Shown here in pieces: positions 1-10,204 of a stretch of 46,392 nt of DNA (position 1 is its first letter; every line of letters starts with the position of its first letter). The translations under genes and the position numbers were made by a program. The notes under the pieces were generated by a model. The model was not told where the DNA came from. It saw only the letters and a list, made by a program, of their open reading frames with translations, and did not search any database. This DNA comes from an uncultured Collinsella sp. (GTDB taxonomy: Bacteria > Actinomycetota > Coriobacteriia > Coriobacteriales > Coriobacteriaceae): the NCBI GenBank assembly GCA_900549655.1, contig UROZ01000004.1, forward strand, positions 1-46,392. The letters run 5' to 3'.

Positions 1-216
1 TCCATCCTCGCAGTATCCGGTTCTCAAGGTGCACGCTTTGCGGCTCATCCGGTTCGACCGGGCCGCGCGGCAAGGAGATATATTGCCAGACCGGAGGGGC
101 GCCGTGGGCGGGAATCTGGGCGTACACATTTCCTACACATCTTGTGATCCGACTAACGTTTGCCAGCCGTTAACTACCGCTCGCCGAGCATCTCTTTATA
201 TAAGGCAGTCTCATGG

Positions 217-1617
217 TTAAAGCGGATACGTCCCCCTAGCTAAAGCACAGCCAGCATCGAGCAACTCATCACGTTCTTCCACCGAGAACCCCTCGGCGTA
301 GACGCGCACCACTGGTTCGGTCCCGCTAGGACGAACCAGCAGCCACGTGTCATCCTCGAATGCCAAACGCAAGCCATCCATATGACTAACGTTTTGCGGC
401 ACCTTGCCACAAATCGACTTGGGGTTTACGCCCGGCAGCAGGGTTCGTAACGTTTCGGCATCTTCGGCCTCAAGGCGCAAATCCCGTCGACCGTAACTCG
501 TCTTACCAAAACTGTCCTCGAGTTGGTCGACCAGAACGCCCAAAGGCGCGTCCGTCTTAGCCATAAGCTCACACAGAATCAGACAGGCGAGGATTCCATC
601 GCGCTCGGGCATATGCGCGGCGATGCCGATACCACCGGCTTCTTCACCGCCTATGAGGACGCCGCCCTTCTTCATCTCCGCCGCTATATATTTGAAACCG
701 ACTGGTTTGACGGTCACGCGGCAGCCAAGCGCCTCGGCAATGCGACGCACGAGCGTCGAGCATGAAAGATTGACGACGACGCGCCCCTCCAAATTACGAA
801 ATTGAACCAAGTCGCCCAAAACGAGCGCCATGATCTGATGCGGATGTATATATCTGCCGCGCTCGTCAACCGCACCGATACGGTCGGCGTCGCCGTCGGT
901 CACCAGACCAGCGCAAGCTCCGTCATCGATAACCGTGCGCTCGCAAGCGTCCACCCAAGGCTCAACGGGGTCGGGGCAGATATCTTCTTGGTCAGACGCC
1001 TGCCCGGCGTGAATCTCGTGCACCTCAACGCCAAGCTCGCGCAGCAAGTCGGCTAGATAACCCTGGGCTGCGCCGCCCATGGGATCGACAACCACGCGCA
1101 GGTGCGCGCCGCGGATGGCTTCGGCATCGACAAACGATGCCACCGCCTGCATATAGTCAGGAATGATATCCGCGGTGCGATATTGCCCCTCGATCCCCAT
1201 TGGCTCGGGAGCCATGGTCTCTTCGAGCTCTTCGATGACATCCTGGTTGGCGGTCGAGCCGTCACCCATGCGAATCTTGAGGCACAGATAACCCTGCGGA
1301 TGATGGGACCCCGTCACCATGAGCGCGCCGCACGCCTCACCGTCATAAGCCGCCGCCCACGTAAGGGCAGGGGTCGGAACAGGTCGCGAAGCGAGCACGG
1401 CGTCCAGCCCGTGCGCTGCTAGCACGCCCGCCGCAAGCTCAGCGAACTCGCTCGCCAGGGGCCGGGTGTCGAACCCTATATATACCGTTTTGCCCGGATT
1501 GGTCTTTTGCCACAACTCGCCGACGGCATCGGCGATACGGGCAACGTTATCGGCAGTGAAGTCCTCATCGACGCGAGCGCGCCAACCGTCAGTTCCAAAA
1601 TGAATTATCGCGCACAC
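217..1617 (-). CDS. Alpha-D-phosphohexomutase (phosphoglucomutase/phosphomannomutase family)
   Basis: Interconverts hexose 1- and 6-phosphates through a phosphoserine enzyme. All four family motifs are visible: the phosphoserine loop TGSHHPQG (Ser about 104), the metal loop DGDADR, the sugar-specificity loop GGEEAGG, and the C-terminal phosphate-binding loop RPSGTEPVVRVY. The active-site loop is TGSHHP where most members have TASHNP. I place the start at the GTG at 1617 because a GAGGTG ribosome site lies about 7 nt upstream and the family's FGTDGWR opening follows at once; an ATG at 1677 would add 20 unrelated residues. The resulting 466 aa is normal for the family. Sugar specificity (glucose, mannose or glucosamine) cannot be settled by eye. 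It is transcribed away from the homocysteine methyltransferase terminator and appears to be a single-gene unit. Confidence 0.88.
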   Translation of the reverse strand: MCAIIHFGTDGWRARVDEDFTADNVARIADAVGELWQKTNPGKTVYIGFDTRPLASEFAELAAGVLAAHGLDAVLASRPVPTPALTWAAAYDGEACGALMVTGSHHPQGYLCLKIRMGDGSTANQDVIEELEETMAPEPMGIEGQYRTADIIPDYMQAVASFVDAEAIRGAHLRVVVDPMGGAAQGYLADLLRELGVEVHEIHAGQASDQEDICPDPVEPWVDACERTVIDDGACAGLVTDGDADRIGAVDERGRYIHPHQIMALVLGDLVQFRNLEGRVVVNLSCSTLVRRIAEALGCRVTVKPVGFKYIAAEMKKGGVLIGGEEAGGIGIAAHMPERDGILACLILCELMAKTDAPLGVLVDQLEDSFGKTSYGRRDLRLEAEDAETLRTLLPGVNPKSICGKVPQNVSHMDGLRLAFEDDTWLLVRPSGTEPVVRVYAEGFSVEERDELLDAGCALARGTYPL

Positions 1618-1739
1618 GCGCAGACACCTCACAGTGTTTGGATCATGGTACGCGTGAGGTATACCCGCAACACGCACTCAGCAACCTGCCGGCACCAGCA
1701 TTCACCATTTGGGCAAATGCTGCCGAGGACATGCAAGCA

Positions 1740-1775
1740 ATAAAAAAACCGCCCCGTATGGAGCGGTTTTGCCCT
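1740..1775 (-). terminator. Rho-independent terminator of the dtxR-mmuM unit
   Basis: On the minus strand the stem AACCGCTCC / GGGGCGGTT closes on an ATAC loop and runs into a T-rich tail. It begins directly after the mmuM stop codon. Confidence 0.85.
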
Positions 1776-2669
1776 TTATATATCGAGCGCCTCGGCCATC
1801 GCTGCCGTAGTGATTGCCGTGGTTCCACAGCAACTGCCCACCATTGCGGCGCCGGCATGTCTCCATTCGATGCATGCGCGCGCGAAAGCTTCGGGATTCT
1901 CGTGCCATACGGGGCCATCCTGAGTCTGGACCGGATCGCCTACGTTGGGACGCACCGTAACGGGAGTAGTCGCCGATGCAACCATCCTGGGCACCGCCGC
2001 ATTCGCGGCCGCAAGCGAACAGCAATTAACACCAACCGAGTTTGCGCCGTGTTTTTCGGCGTACAAAACGGCTGCCTCGATGTTGAGGCCATCGCCCAGC
2101 AGGTCGCCTTTATCGTCAACGACAAAACTCACCAGAACAGGCATGCCGTCGGCGGCATCTCGGGCGCCGGCAAGCATGGGCTGCAGATTACGGATAGACG
2201 TCACCGTCTCGATCAGCAGACCGTCAACACCAGCATTGAGCAAGGCGTGCGCCTGTTCGCGCGCAATGCCGCGGATTTCACGATACTCGACAGAGTCCTC
2301 GGCAAACCACTCAATACCGATCGGGCCCATCGAGCCCAGCAGTAGCTGAGGGTGCGCCTGGCGGGCATCGTCGACGGCCCCGCGATTGACCTCCGCCACG
2401 GACGGCGCAATCTGGTCGTGCTTGAGGGCATAGCTCGATGCCTGAAAGGTATTGGTAATGAGCACCTGCGCGCCGGCGGCGACATACAAGCGATGGATAC
2501 GAGAAACGGTCTGCGGCTCTGCCAGATTCCAAAACGCTGGTGGAATGTCGGCGGCATCGTACTCACTCAACAGAACACTGCCCATGGGGCCCTGCGCCAA
2601 CAAGGTCTCGCTCGACAAGCGGCGCGTAAGTTCCTTGGCACCAAAGCGGTTGTAATAACTCGTATCCAT
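1776..2669 (-). CDS. mmuM: Homocysteine S-methyltransferase
   Basis: Methylates homocysteine to methionine, probably with S-methylmethionine or a related donor, in the cytoplasm. The 297-aa TIM-barrel domain corresponds to MmuM or the N-terminal module of MetH. It has the opening GPMGSVL, the TNTFQAS strand, and the zinc-ligand cysteines in GVNCCS and in the C-terminal GSCCGT motif. It lies 10 nt downstream of a DtxR/MntR-type regulator on the same strand and ends at a strong terminator, so the two form a two-gene operon. Pairing a metal-sensing regulator with a zinc-dependent methionine-synthesis enzyme is suggestive, but regulation of this gene by the metal is inference. The start is the ATG that gives MDTSYYNRFG. 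Confidence 0.9.
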   Translation of the reverse strand: MDTSYYNRFGAKELTRRLSSETLLAQGPMGSVLLSEYDAADIPPAFWNLAEPQTVSRIHRLYVAAGAQVLITNTFQASSYALKHDQIAPSVAEVNRGAVDDARQAHPQLLLGSMGPIGIEWFAEDSVEYREIRGIAREQAHALLNAGVDGLLIETVTSIRNLQPMLAGARDAADGMPVLVSFVVDDKGDLLGDGLNIEAAVLYAEKHGANSVGVNCCSLAAANAAVPRMVASATTPVTVRPNVGDPVQTQDGPVWHENPEAFARACIEWRHAGAAMVGSCCGTTAITTAAMAEALDI

Positions 2670-2679
2670 ATATATCCCG

Positions 2680-3102
2680 CTATTCCTCGACGCTGATTCC
2701 CTGCCTTTCGAGATAGGCGAGCCAGCGGCTCATCGTGTCCTCGGATAGCGCATGCTCCATCATGCAGGCCTCGGAATCGGCTCGCTCAAATTCGACACCG
2801 AGCTCCTGAACCAAAAACGTGCGGATGAGGCGATGACGGTACCAGATAGCCGTGCCAACCTCGCGGCCGCGATCGGTCAGGATCACCTTGCCGTAGTGCG
2901 ATTGCTCGACAAGCTCGGATGCCTTGAGAGCCGAAACCGCTTTATTGACCGATGCCTTGGAGACGCCAAGGCGCTGCGCGATGTCGACCGATCGAACGCC
3001 GTTGGTTTCCCCCTCTTCGCTTTCAATGCGAACCATGCACTCCAAGTAGTCTTCGTTCGCCACCGTCAGATGTAGTTCGCGCGAGCTATTTGTCGTATCC
3101 AT
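2680..3102 (-). CDS. DtxR/MntR-family metal-dependent transcriptional regulator
   Basis: A 140-aa metalloregulator with an N-terminal winged helix (VRSVDIAQRLGVSKASVNKAVSAL) and the family dimerisation/metal-binding helices. It lacks the SH3-like C-terminal domain of DtxR and so is MntR-sized. The ligands look mixed: the N-terminal EDYLE (Asp..Glu) pattern is MntR-like, whereas EACMMEH has a cysteine as in DtxR rather than the MntR glutamate; the RHRL histidine is present. Metal specificity (Mn or Fe) is therefore open. I use the ATG at 3102, preceded by AAGGGACGG, over the ATG at 3123. It diverges from pepT across a short intergenic region holding a perfect palindrome, the likely operator, and is followed after 10 nt by mmuM. 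Confidence 0.85.
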   Translation of the reverse strand: MDTTNSSRELHLTVANEDYLECMVRIESEEGETNGVRSVDIAQRLGVSKASVNKAVSALKASELVEQSHYGKVILTDRGREVGTAIWYRHRLIRTFLVQELGVEFERADSEACMMEHALSEDTMSRWLAYLERQGISVEE

Positions 3103-3155
3103 GATCTTCCGTCCCTTCTGCATTCAATGGCTGATTCTACCCCATCCAAGCGTCG

Positions 3156-3175
3156 CGGTATGCCGTGGCATACCG
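3156..3175. promoter_or_regulatory. Palindromic operator between the metalloregulator and pepT
   Basis: GGTATGCC-GT-GGCATACC is a perfect inverted repeat extended by one further C/G pair (20 bp in all). It lies between divergent dtxR-type and pepT starts and is followed at 3176-3184 by an extended -10-like TGC-TAGAGT reading toward pepT. Position and symmetry suit a dimeric regulator site; the neighbouring DtxR-family protein is the obvious candidate ligand (inference). Confidence 0.6.
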
Positions 3176-3222
3176 TGCTAGAGTTCTTGTTGCACACGAC
3201 GACCAAGATTGGAGCGGTCTTT

Positions 3223-4470
3223 ATGGAAAACACCACCACGAACCCCGATGTCCTCGAGCGCTTTTTGCGCTACGTCCAGATCAACACGCAGTCCGAGGAT
3301 GCAAACTGCGACCAGGTACCCTCGAGCGCCGTTCAGTTTGACCTTGCCAACGTGCTGGCTGAAGAGCTGCGCGAGCTTGGTGCGGAAGATGCCCACGTGA
3401 CCGAGCACGCCTATGTCTGCGCGCATATCCCCGCAAGTGCGGGCGCTGAGGACAAGCCCGCCCTGGGCCTGATCGCCCATCTCGACACCACCGAAGTTGC
3501 ACCGGGTGCCGGCGTGAAACCGCACATCGTACACTACGAAGGCGGCGACCTGGTCTGCGGCACGGTTGACGGTAAGCCCGTTGCCATGAGTACCGCCAAG
3601 CTCCCCGCCCTGAATGACCTCGCGGGTGAGGACCTGGTTTGCAGCGATGGCACCACGCTGCTGGGCGCGGACGACAAGGCAGGCGTCGCCGAGATCATGT
3701 CGCTTGTCGCGCGTATCGCTCAGGACCCTTCTCTGCCCCATCCCGCACTCGGCATTTGCTTCTGCCCTGACGAGGAGATCGGCCACGGAGCCGAGCTGTT
3801 GGATATCGATACCTTTGGCTGCAAGTACGCCTACACGGTCGACGGCGGCCCCATCGGCGAACTGGAGTGGGAATGCTTTAACGCCGCCGAGGCGACCGTC
3901 TGCTTTGAGGGCCAGTCCATCCACCCGGGCGACGCTAAGGGCCGTATGGTCAACGCAGGCAATCTGTTCTGCGACTTCAACGCGTTGCTCCCCTACGTAC
4001 AGCGCCCGGAGTATACGGAAGGCTACGAGGGCTTTTATCACCTTGAGGGTGTATCTGCGACCGTCGATCACGCCACAGCGCGCTATATCGTCCGCGACCA
4101 TGACGCCGCCAAGTTCCAGCAGAAACTCGACCTTATTGATGCCGCTGCCTCGATGCTCAACCAGCGTCTGGGTGAGGAGCGCGTGACGGTCGAGATTAAG
4201 CAGCAGTATCGAAATATGGCCGAGATCGTTCGTGACTATCCCGAGCTTATTGATGTTGCCAAGGAAGCCTACCTTGCCTGCGGCGTTGAGCCCCAAGTGC
4301 TGCCAATTCGTGGCGGCACCGACGGCGCCCAGCTGTCGTTCCGCGGTCTGCCCTGCCCCAACCTTTCCACCGGCGGCTATTGCTACCACGGCGTCAACGA
4401 GTTCGTCCCGGTCAGTTCGCTCGTCAAGATGACCGACGTGCTCCAGGAGCTCGTCGCCCGCTTTGCATAA
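3223..4470 (+). CDS. pepT: Peptidase T (tripeptidase, M20 family)
   Basis: Zinc aminotripeptidase that removes the N-terminal residue of tripeptides in the cytoplasm. Metal-site motifs are in order: HLDT, the bridging Asp in TTLLGADDKAG, the catalytic PDEEIG glutamates, TVDGG, and the C-terminal RGGTDGAQLS...GGYCYHG containing the last histidine. The ATG at 3223 has GGAG about 9 nt upstream and gives 415 aa, the usual PepT length; the longer frame from 3127 would begin inside the operator region. It is a single gene ending at its own terminator and diverges from the metalloregulator. Confidence 0.93.
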   Translation: MENTTTNPDVLERFLRYVQINTQSEDANCDQVPSSAVQFDLANVLAEELRELGAEDAHVTEHAYVCAHIPASAGAEDKPALGLIAHLDTTEVAPGAGVKPHIVHYEGGDLVCGTVDGKPVAMSTAKLPALNDLAGEDLVCSDGTTLLGADDKAGVAEIMSLVARIAQDPSLPHPALGICFCPDEEIGHGAELLDIDTFGCKYAYTVDGGPIGELEWECFNAAEATVCFEGQSIHPGDAKGRMVNAGNLFCDFNALLPYVQRPEYTEGYEGFYHLEGVSATVDHATARYIVRDHDAAKFQQKLDLIDAAASMLNQRLGEERVTVEIKQQYRNMAEIVRDYPELIDVAKEAYLACGVEPQVLPIRGGTDGAQLSFRGLPCPNLSTGGYCYHGVNEFVPVSSLVKMTDVLQELVARFA

Positions 4471-4497
4471 GCCTGGCTGCACAAGTCCAAAAGACGA

Positions 4498-4536
4498 ATC
4501 GCCCCGTCCTCAACCAAGAACGGGGCGATTTTTTTG
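4498..4536 (+). terminator. Terminator of pepT
   Basis: Stem ATCGCCCCGT / ACGGGGCGAT (10 bp) with a 12-nt loop, followed by a run of T. It begins about 27 nt after the pepT stop. Confidence 0.9.
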
Positions 4537-4710
4537 CTGCAATGAGAACAGGTTGACGCGCGCCAGCCTCTTGAAGCAAGGAGTGTCCCAAACTGCCGGC
4601 ACAAAAGGAACGTCCCCAGGTGCCAAGTGGACTACCCAACTGCAAGTGACGACATCGCTGGTTGAATCAACGTCAGCGAGCGACGTCCAGAGCGAACAAG
4701 TTGGCATGAA
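4537..4710. other. Non-coding interval, degenerate repeat-like sequence
   Basis: No gene is recognised between the pepT terminator and the structured element below. The stretch carries phrases such as GAACGTCCCCA that recur at about 20237 and, in altered form, at about 24908, so it may be debris of a dispersed extragenic repeat. Function unknown. Confidence 0.35.
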
Positions 4711-4820
4711 AAAGGCAGGGCATTGACCTTCTGGTCATGCCCTGCCTTTTGAATGACAAATTGTCGCCTTGGGCGGCGCGCAGCGTCGAGCCGTTACGGC
4801 GTTTGGTAAAACGCCGTAAC
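4711..4820 (-). repeat. Structured 3'-end element, copy 1 (after the LCP gene)
   Basis: Read on the minus strand, it starts immediately after the LCP stop codon. First comes a 12-bp hairpin (GTTACGGCGTTT / AAACGCCGTAAC, loop TACC), then a conserved link GGCTCGACGCTGCGCG, then a terminator-like hairpin (AAGGCAGGGCA arm, loop AGAA within GACC-AGAA-GGTC, and a T run). A second copy with compensatory stem changes follows lacC at 20363-20468. At minimum it is the terminator of the murA-LCP unit. Confidence 0.75.
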
Positions 4821-6056
4821 TTAGTAGTTGGCTTCGTAGCCGTTGCCGTCGCCGGTGGGCTCTTCGTAGTAGTCCGAATCGCTCGAATCGCTTGAGTCAT
4901 CGGGATCGTCAGAGCTGACCGATGAGGTTGCGGTACCGTTTGCGTAGTCGTCAGACGTGTTGTTGTTCAGGTCGTCGATCGTAGAGCTGGAACCGTCGGA
5001 AAGACCCATGGTGTTGGGACCCTTGGGATCCTTGCCGGCATCGACGCGCTCCATCATTTCCTTGAGCTCGTCCTCGTAGACAAAGACGTAGCTCACACCG
5101 TCGATCATGGTGCTGTCGTCGGCGTACGAGGGCAGGTTGGCCGAGTAGATACCGTCGACATCCATACCGCGCATGGCGTTGACCGTAGCCACGATATCCT
5201 GAACGCTCATATCGGTTACAAGCATATCGGACAGCGAATTAACCAGGCCAAAGATCTTCGTGGCATCGAAGTTATTGAGAATCTGGTTGGCAAGGGCGCC
5301 AAGCACCTGACGCTGGTGGCGCATGCGCGTGTAATCGCCGTCGGCATAGGTGTAGCGGCAGCGGGCATAGGTAAGGGCGGTGGCACCGTCCATATGCTGC
5401 TGGCCAGCGGTAATCTTGATATCCAGGTGCTCGGGGTCGTCAACATCATCGGTTGCGTTAATGTCGATACCGCCAACCGAATCAATCAGCGCCTGCATAC
5501 CGTCGAAGCTGACCTCGGCATAGTGGGAAATCTGAACACCGCACAGCTCGTTGACCGCCTCGACCATGGCCTCGGCACCGCCAACGGTATGGCAGGCGTT
5601 GATCTTCATGGTCTCGCCCTTGTACTCGACCTTGGTGTCGCGCGGAACGGAAATGAGCGTCGCCTGCTTTTGCGTGGGGTCGATGCGTGCCAAGATAATA
5701 GAGTCGGCACGATACGTATCCTCGCCCGGACGGCCGTCGGTGCCAAGAAGCAGCACGTAGAACGGATCCTTTGCCTCATCGGTGTCAACCAGAACCCGAC
5801 GCAGATTGTCGGTAATGACATTAGAATCGCCGAGCTTGCCCATAATGGTGGCAAACCACAGGCCGGCAGCGGTAGTGGCACTCAGCAGCACGCCAAGCAC
5901 GACAATGAGCGCGACGTGACGAATCGTGTGGCTACGACGACGTTGACGAGCGCGCTCGGAATAGCGAGCCACGTTATCGCGACTGTAGATCTTGGCCTGC
6001 GCACCAGTTGAGGGTCTTCGGGCGGTGGTATCCGCGAGGGGCTTTTTATTAAACAT
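4821..6056 (-). CDS. LytR-CpsA-Psr (LCP) family cell-wall glycopolymer ligase
   Basis: Membrane-anchored enzyme expected to transfer lipid-linked wall polymers to peptidoglycan outside the cell. Residues about 47-70 (HVALIVVLGVLLSATTAAGL) form one membrane segment after a basic cytoplasmic tail. The LCP domain follows, with LLLGTDGR, RADSIILARIDP, SVPRDT and a conserved Arg-rich segment (YARCRYTYADGDYTRMRHQRQ). The last 60 or so residues are a low-complexity Asp/Ser-rich tail. I start at the ATG at 6056 (MFNKKPL), 7 nt after a CAGG ribosome site, over the in-frame TTG two codons upstream. It lies 12 nt downstream of murA, so the two wall genes are probably co-transcribed, ending in the structured element at 4711-4820. 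Confidence 0.9.
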   Translation of the reverse strand: MFNKKPLADTTARRPSTGAQAKIYSRDNVARYSERARQRRRSHTIRHVALIVVLGVLLSATTAAGLWFATIMGKLGDSNVITDNLRRVLVDTDEAKDPFYVLLLGTDGRPGEDTYRADSIILARIDPTQKQATLISVPRDTKVEYKGETMKINACHTVGGAEAMVEAVNELCGVQISHYAEVSFDGMQALIDSVGGIDINATDDVDDPEHLDIKITAGQQHMDGATALTYARCRYTYADGDYTRMRHQRQVLGALANQILNNFDATKIFGLVNSLSDMLVTDMSVQDIVATVNAMRGMDVDGIYSANLPSYADDSTMIDGVSYVFVYEDELKEMMERVDAGKDPKGPNTMGLSDGSSSTIDDLNNNTSDDYANGTATSSVSSDDPDDSSDSSDSDYYEEPTGDGNGYEANY

Positions 6057-6068
6057 AGGCAACCTGTA

Positions 6069-7352
6069 TTAGTAGATGACGGGATCGGGGACGGTAGCAT
6101 GCTCGACATGCGCGCCGAGCGCCTGCAGCTTTTCGACAAACTGCTCGTAGCCGCGCTTGATGTGATGAATAGCCGAAACCTCGGTCGTCCCGTCGGCGAT
6201 CAAGCCCGCTACGACGAGGGCCGCTCCGCCACGCAGATCGGGCGAGGTAACCTGTGCACCCGAGAAGCCCTTGACGCCATGAATCATGGCATGATGGCTC
6301 TCGATACGAATGTCGGCACCCATGCGTACCAGCTCAGAGGCAAACATAAAGCGATTCTCGAAGATGTTCTCGGTGATAACGGAGCTACCGTCGGCAAGGG
6401 CGGAGAGTACCATAATCTGCGCCTGCATGTCCGTCGGGAAGCCGGGGAACGGAAGCGTCTGGATGTCGACCGGCTTGATACGCTCGGCACGGTTCACATG
6501 GACGCCATCCTCGACGCGCTCGCAGTCGATACCCATGAGCTCCATCTTCTTGAGCACCATGCCCAAGTGAATGGGGCAAAAGCCCGTGACATCGACACCG
6601 CGATCGTCGGCCATCAACGCACCTGCAACGATAAAGGTACCGGCCTCGATGCGGTCGCCCACCACGCGATGGGTAACGGGATGGAGCTCTTCCACGCCTT
6701 CGATAGTCACGACGGGCGTACCGGCGCCTACAATCTTGGCGCCCATCTCGTTGAGCATGTTGGCGAGATCGACAATCTCGGGCTCGCGGGCGGCATTGTC
6801 GATAACCGTGGTGCCCTGTGCGCGCACAGAGGCCATGATGAGGTTCTCGGTCGCACCGACGCTGGCGAACTCGAGCGTGACGGTGGTACCGCGCAGACCT
6901 TGGGGCGCATTAGCGTTGATGTAACCGTGGGCGGTATCGAACTCAACGCCCAGGGCCTCAAGACCAAGAATGTGCATATCGATCTTGCGAGCACCCAGGT
7001 TGCAGCCGCCCGGCATGGCAATCTTGGCGCGATGGAAGCGGCCCAGCAGGGGTCCCATGACGGCGGTGGAAGCACGCATCTTGGCAACGAGCTCGTAGGG
7101 GGCCTCCCAAGAATCGACCTGAGAGGTATCAATCTCGAGCGTGTGCTCGTCGAGAACATCGATCGTAGCGCCCATGCCCTTGAGCACCTTGCCCATCACG
7201 TGAACATCGGAAATATCGGGCACGTTCTGCAGCGTCGTCTTGCCCGGCGCCAGAAGCGTTGCCGCCATGAGTTTGAGCGCGGAGTTCTTGGCACCCGAGA
7301 CGGGCACAGAGCCTCCGATGGCGTGGCCACCCTCAACGCGGATAATATCCAA
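6069..7352 (-). CDS. murA: UDP-N-acetylglucosamine 1-carboxyvinyltransferase (MurA)
   Basis: First committed step of peptidoglycan synthesis: transfers enolpyruvate from PEP to UDP-GlcNAc. The 427 aa match the family length. Lys22-Asn23 lie in SGAKNS, the catalytic loop reads PGGCNLGAR with Cys at about 117 (a Cys at this position is the fosfomycin-sensitive type), and GFPTDMQAQ holds the catalytic Asp. The C-terminus has the usual HIKRGYE segment. The start codon appears to be TTG at 7352, 6 nt after GAAAGGG. It sits just beyond the terminator of the ATP synthase operon and is followed by the LCP gene. Confidence 0.95.
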   Translation of the reverse strand: MDIIRVEGGHAIGGSVPVSGAKNSALKLMAATLLAPGKTTLQNVPDISDVHVMGKVLKGMGATIDVLDEHTLEIDTSQVDSWEAPYELVAKMRASTAVMGPLLGRFHRAKIAMPGGCNLGARKIDMHILGLEALGVEFDTAHGYINANAPQGLRGTTVTLEFASVGATENLIMASVRAQGTTVIDNAAREPEIVDLANMLNEMGAKIVGAGTPVVTIEGVEELHPVTHRVVGDRIEAGTFIVAGALMADDRGVDVTGFCPIHLGMVLKKMELMGIDCERVEDGVHVNRAERIKPVDIQTLPFPGFPTDMQAQIMVLSALADGSSVITENIFENRFMFASELVRMGADIRIESHHAMIHGVKGFSGAQVTSPDLRGGAALVVAGLIADGTTEVSAIHHIKRGYEQFVEKLQALGAHVEHATVPDPVIY

Positions 7353-7365
7353 GGTCTACCCTTTC

Positions 7366-7404
7366 AAAAAGCATGCCCGGGATGGCTGGGCCATCCCGGG
7401 CATG
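7366..7404 (-). terminator. Terminator of the ATP synthase operon
   Basis: A perfect 14-bp stem (CATGCCCGGGATGG / CCATCCCGGGCATG) with a 5-nt loop is followed on the minus strand by CTTTTTG. It lies between the atpC stop and the murA ribosome site. Confidence 0.9.
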
Positions 7405-7440
7405 ATGTGTTCGCAAATGGTCGAACGCTAAATCGTTTGA

Positions 7441-7833
7441 CTATTGGGCAAGCTTGAGCTTACACCATGCGATTTCATTATAGAGGTAGGCGCGGCGTGC
7501 ATCATCCTCCGACAAATTACCCAGCTTCTCTTCAAAACCTTGAATATCAGCTTTAAGCTTGTCGGCATCGACGGTCGCCAAATCGCAAGCGCGCTCGGCG
7601 AGAACGGTCACGACATCGTCCGCAACCTGGGCATAGCCGCCGGCCACGGCAAACGTGTGGTCGACAGTGCCCATGGCCTTATCGGAAACGCGAACGTAAC
7701 CGCGGTCGATCGTGCAGATCTCGCTGGAGTGAGCAGGCAGAACGCCAAACTCGCCATCCGTGGACGGAATCGACACAAACGCAGCGTCGCCCTCATAGGC
7801 GCAGCTCACGGGGCACACGATGCGGATACGCAT
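7441..7833 (-). CDS. atpC: ATP synthase epsilon subunit
   Basis: Central-stalk subunit that couples rotation to catalysis and can inhibit ATP hydrolysis. The 130 aa show an N-terminal beta-sandwich (PSTDGEFGVLPAHS, the family signature region, then VAGGYAQVADDVVTVLAE) and a C-terminal helical hairpin ending WCKLKLAQ. Last gene of the operon, 3 nt after atpD, directly before the terminator. Confidence 0.93.
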   Translation of the reverse strand: MRIRIVCPVSCAYEGDAAFVSIPSTDGEFGVLPAHSSEICTIDRGYVRVSDKAMGTVDHTFAVAGGYAQVADDVVTVLAERACDLATVDADKLKADIQGFEEKLGNLSEDDARRAYLYNEIAWCKLKLAQ

Positions 7834-7836
7834 AAC

Positions 7837-9290
<1,454 letters not shown>

Positions 9291-9291
<1 letters not shown>

Positions 9292-10199
9292 TACTGTTCC
9301 TCCAATGCTGAGGCTCCGCCGACGATCTCGTTAATCTCGGTCGTGATCGAAGCCTGGCGCACGCGACTATACGTGCGGGTAAGGGTCGAGATGATCGCGG
9401 TGGCGTTTTCCGTCGCGGAGTGCATGGCCTTGCGGCGTGCACCCTGCTCGGCAGCCGCCGAATCGATCAGGGCCTGGTAGATGACCGTCAGGATATAAGA
9501 CGGCACAAGCTTGCCGAGAACATGCTCGGGAGAGGGCACGAACTCGAACGTGGACGAGATGCGCTTAGGGGCGTCGGTCTCGTTCTTACGCGGACCGTGG
9601 GCCATAGCGATCATCTCGGGGTCGAGCGGCAACAGATGCTCGACGCGAAGCTCCTGATCCACGCGGTTCTTGGCGTGGTGGTAGACAAGCTCGACACGGT
9701 CAAGCTCACCGGCACGATACGCATCGCAGATATGAGAGGAGATCATGCGGGCCTGATTGAAATCGGGCTCAGAGGAGTTGCCCTCAAAGTGCATGACGAC
9801 GTTTGCGCGGTCACGGAAATACGTGGCCGGTTTGCGCCCACACGCGATGATCTCGCACTCGATGCCGTCGTTCGCCCAAGAAGCGGCGAGCTTTTCGGCC
9901 GTGCGCTCCACCGTCGTATTGAAACCGCCGGCAAGGCCGCGGTCCGAGGCAATAACGACAATCAGGCCATGCTTGACGCTCTCATGCTTCTGCAGCATGG
10001 GATCGGTGCCCGAACAGGAGGCGTCGCCGGCGACCGTCAACATGACGTCGGTCAGCGCCTCCTTATAGGGCTCGGCCTGCTTGGAGCGATCGAGGGCACG
10101 ACGGATCTTGGCCGTAGAGACCATCTCCATCGTGCGCGTGATCTGCTTGGTCGTGGTAACCGAGGAGATTCGCTTCTTAATGTCGCGAAGGTTGGCCAT
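9291..10199 (-). CDS. atpG: ATP synthase gamma subunit
   Basis: Rotor-shaft subunit of F1, 302 aa. The N-terminal helix (LRDIKKRISSVTTTKQITRTMEMVS) and the C-terminal helix (SATENATAIISTL...EINEIVGGASAL) that form the coiled coil are clear, as is the central SDRGLAGGFN. Five nucleotides separate it from the atpA stop. Confidence 0.96.
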
Positions 10200-10204
10200 G
10201 GGGC

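Noticed and set aside
29..220. Small open frame at the left edge of the window
   Set aside because: No ribosome site, no recognisable motif, and it runs toward the 3' end of the phosphohexomutase gene.
3127..3222. N-terminal extension of pepT
   Set aside because: The extra residues overlap the palindromic operator and -10-like sequence, lack a ribosome site, and are absent from the family.
7372..7404. The 14-bp hairpin as a murA leader regulator
   Set aside because: Its T run and position right after atpC make it an ordinary terminator; the murA ribosome site begins after it.
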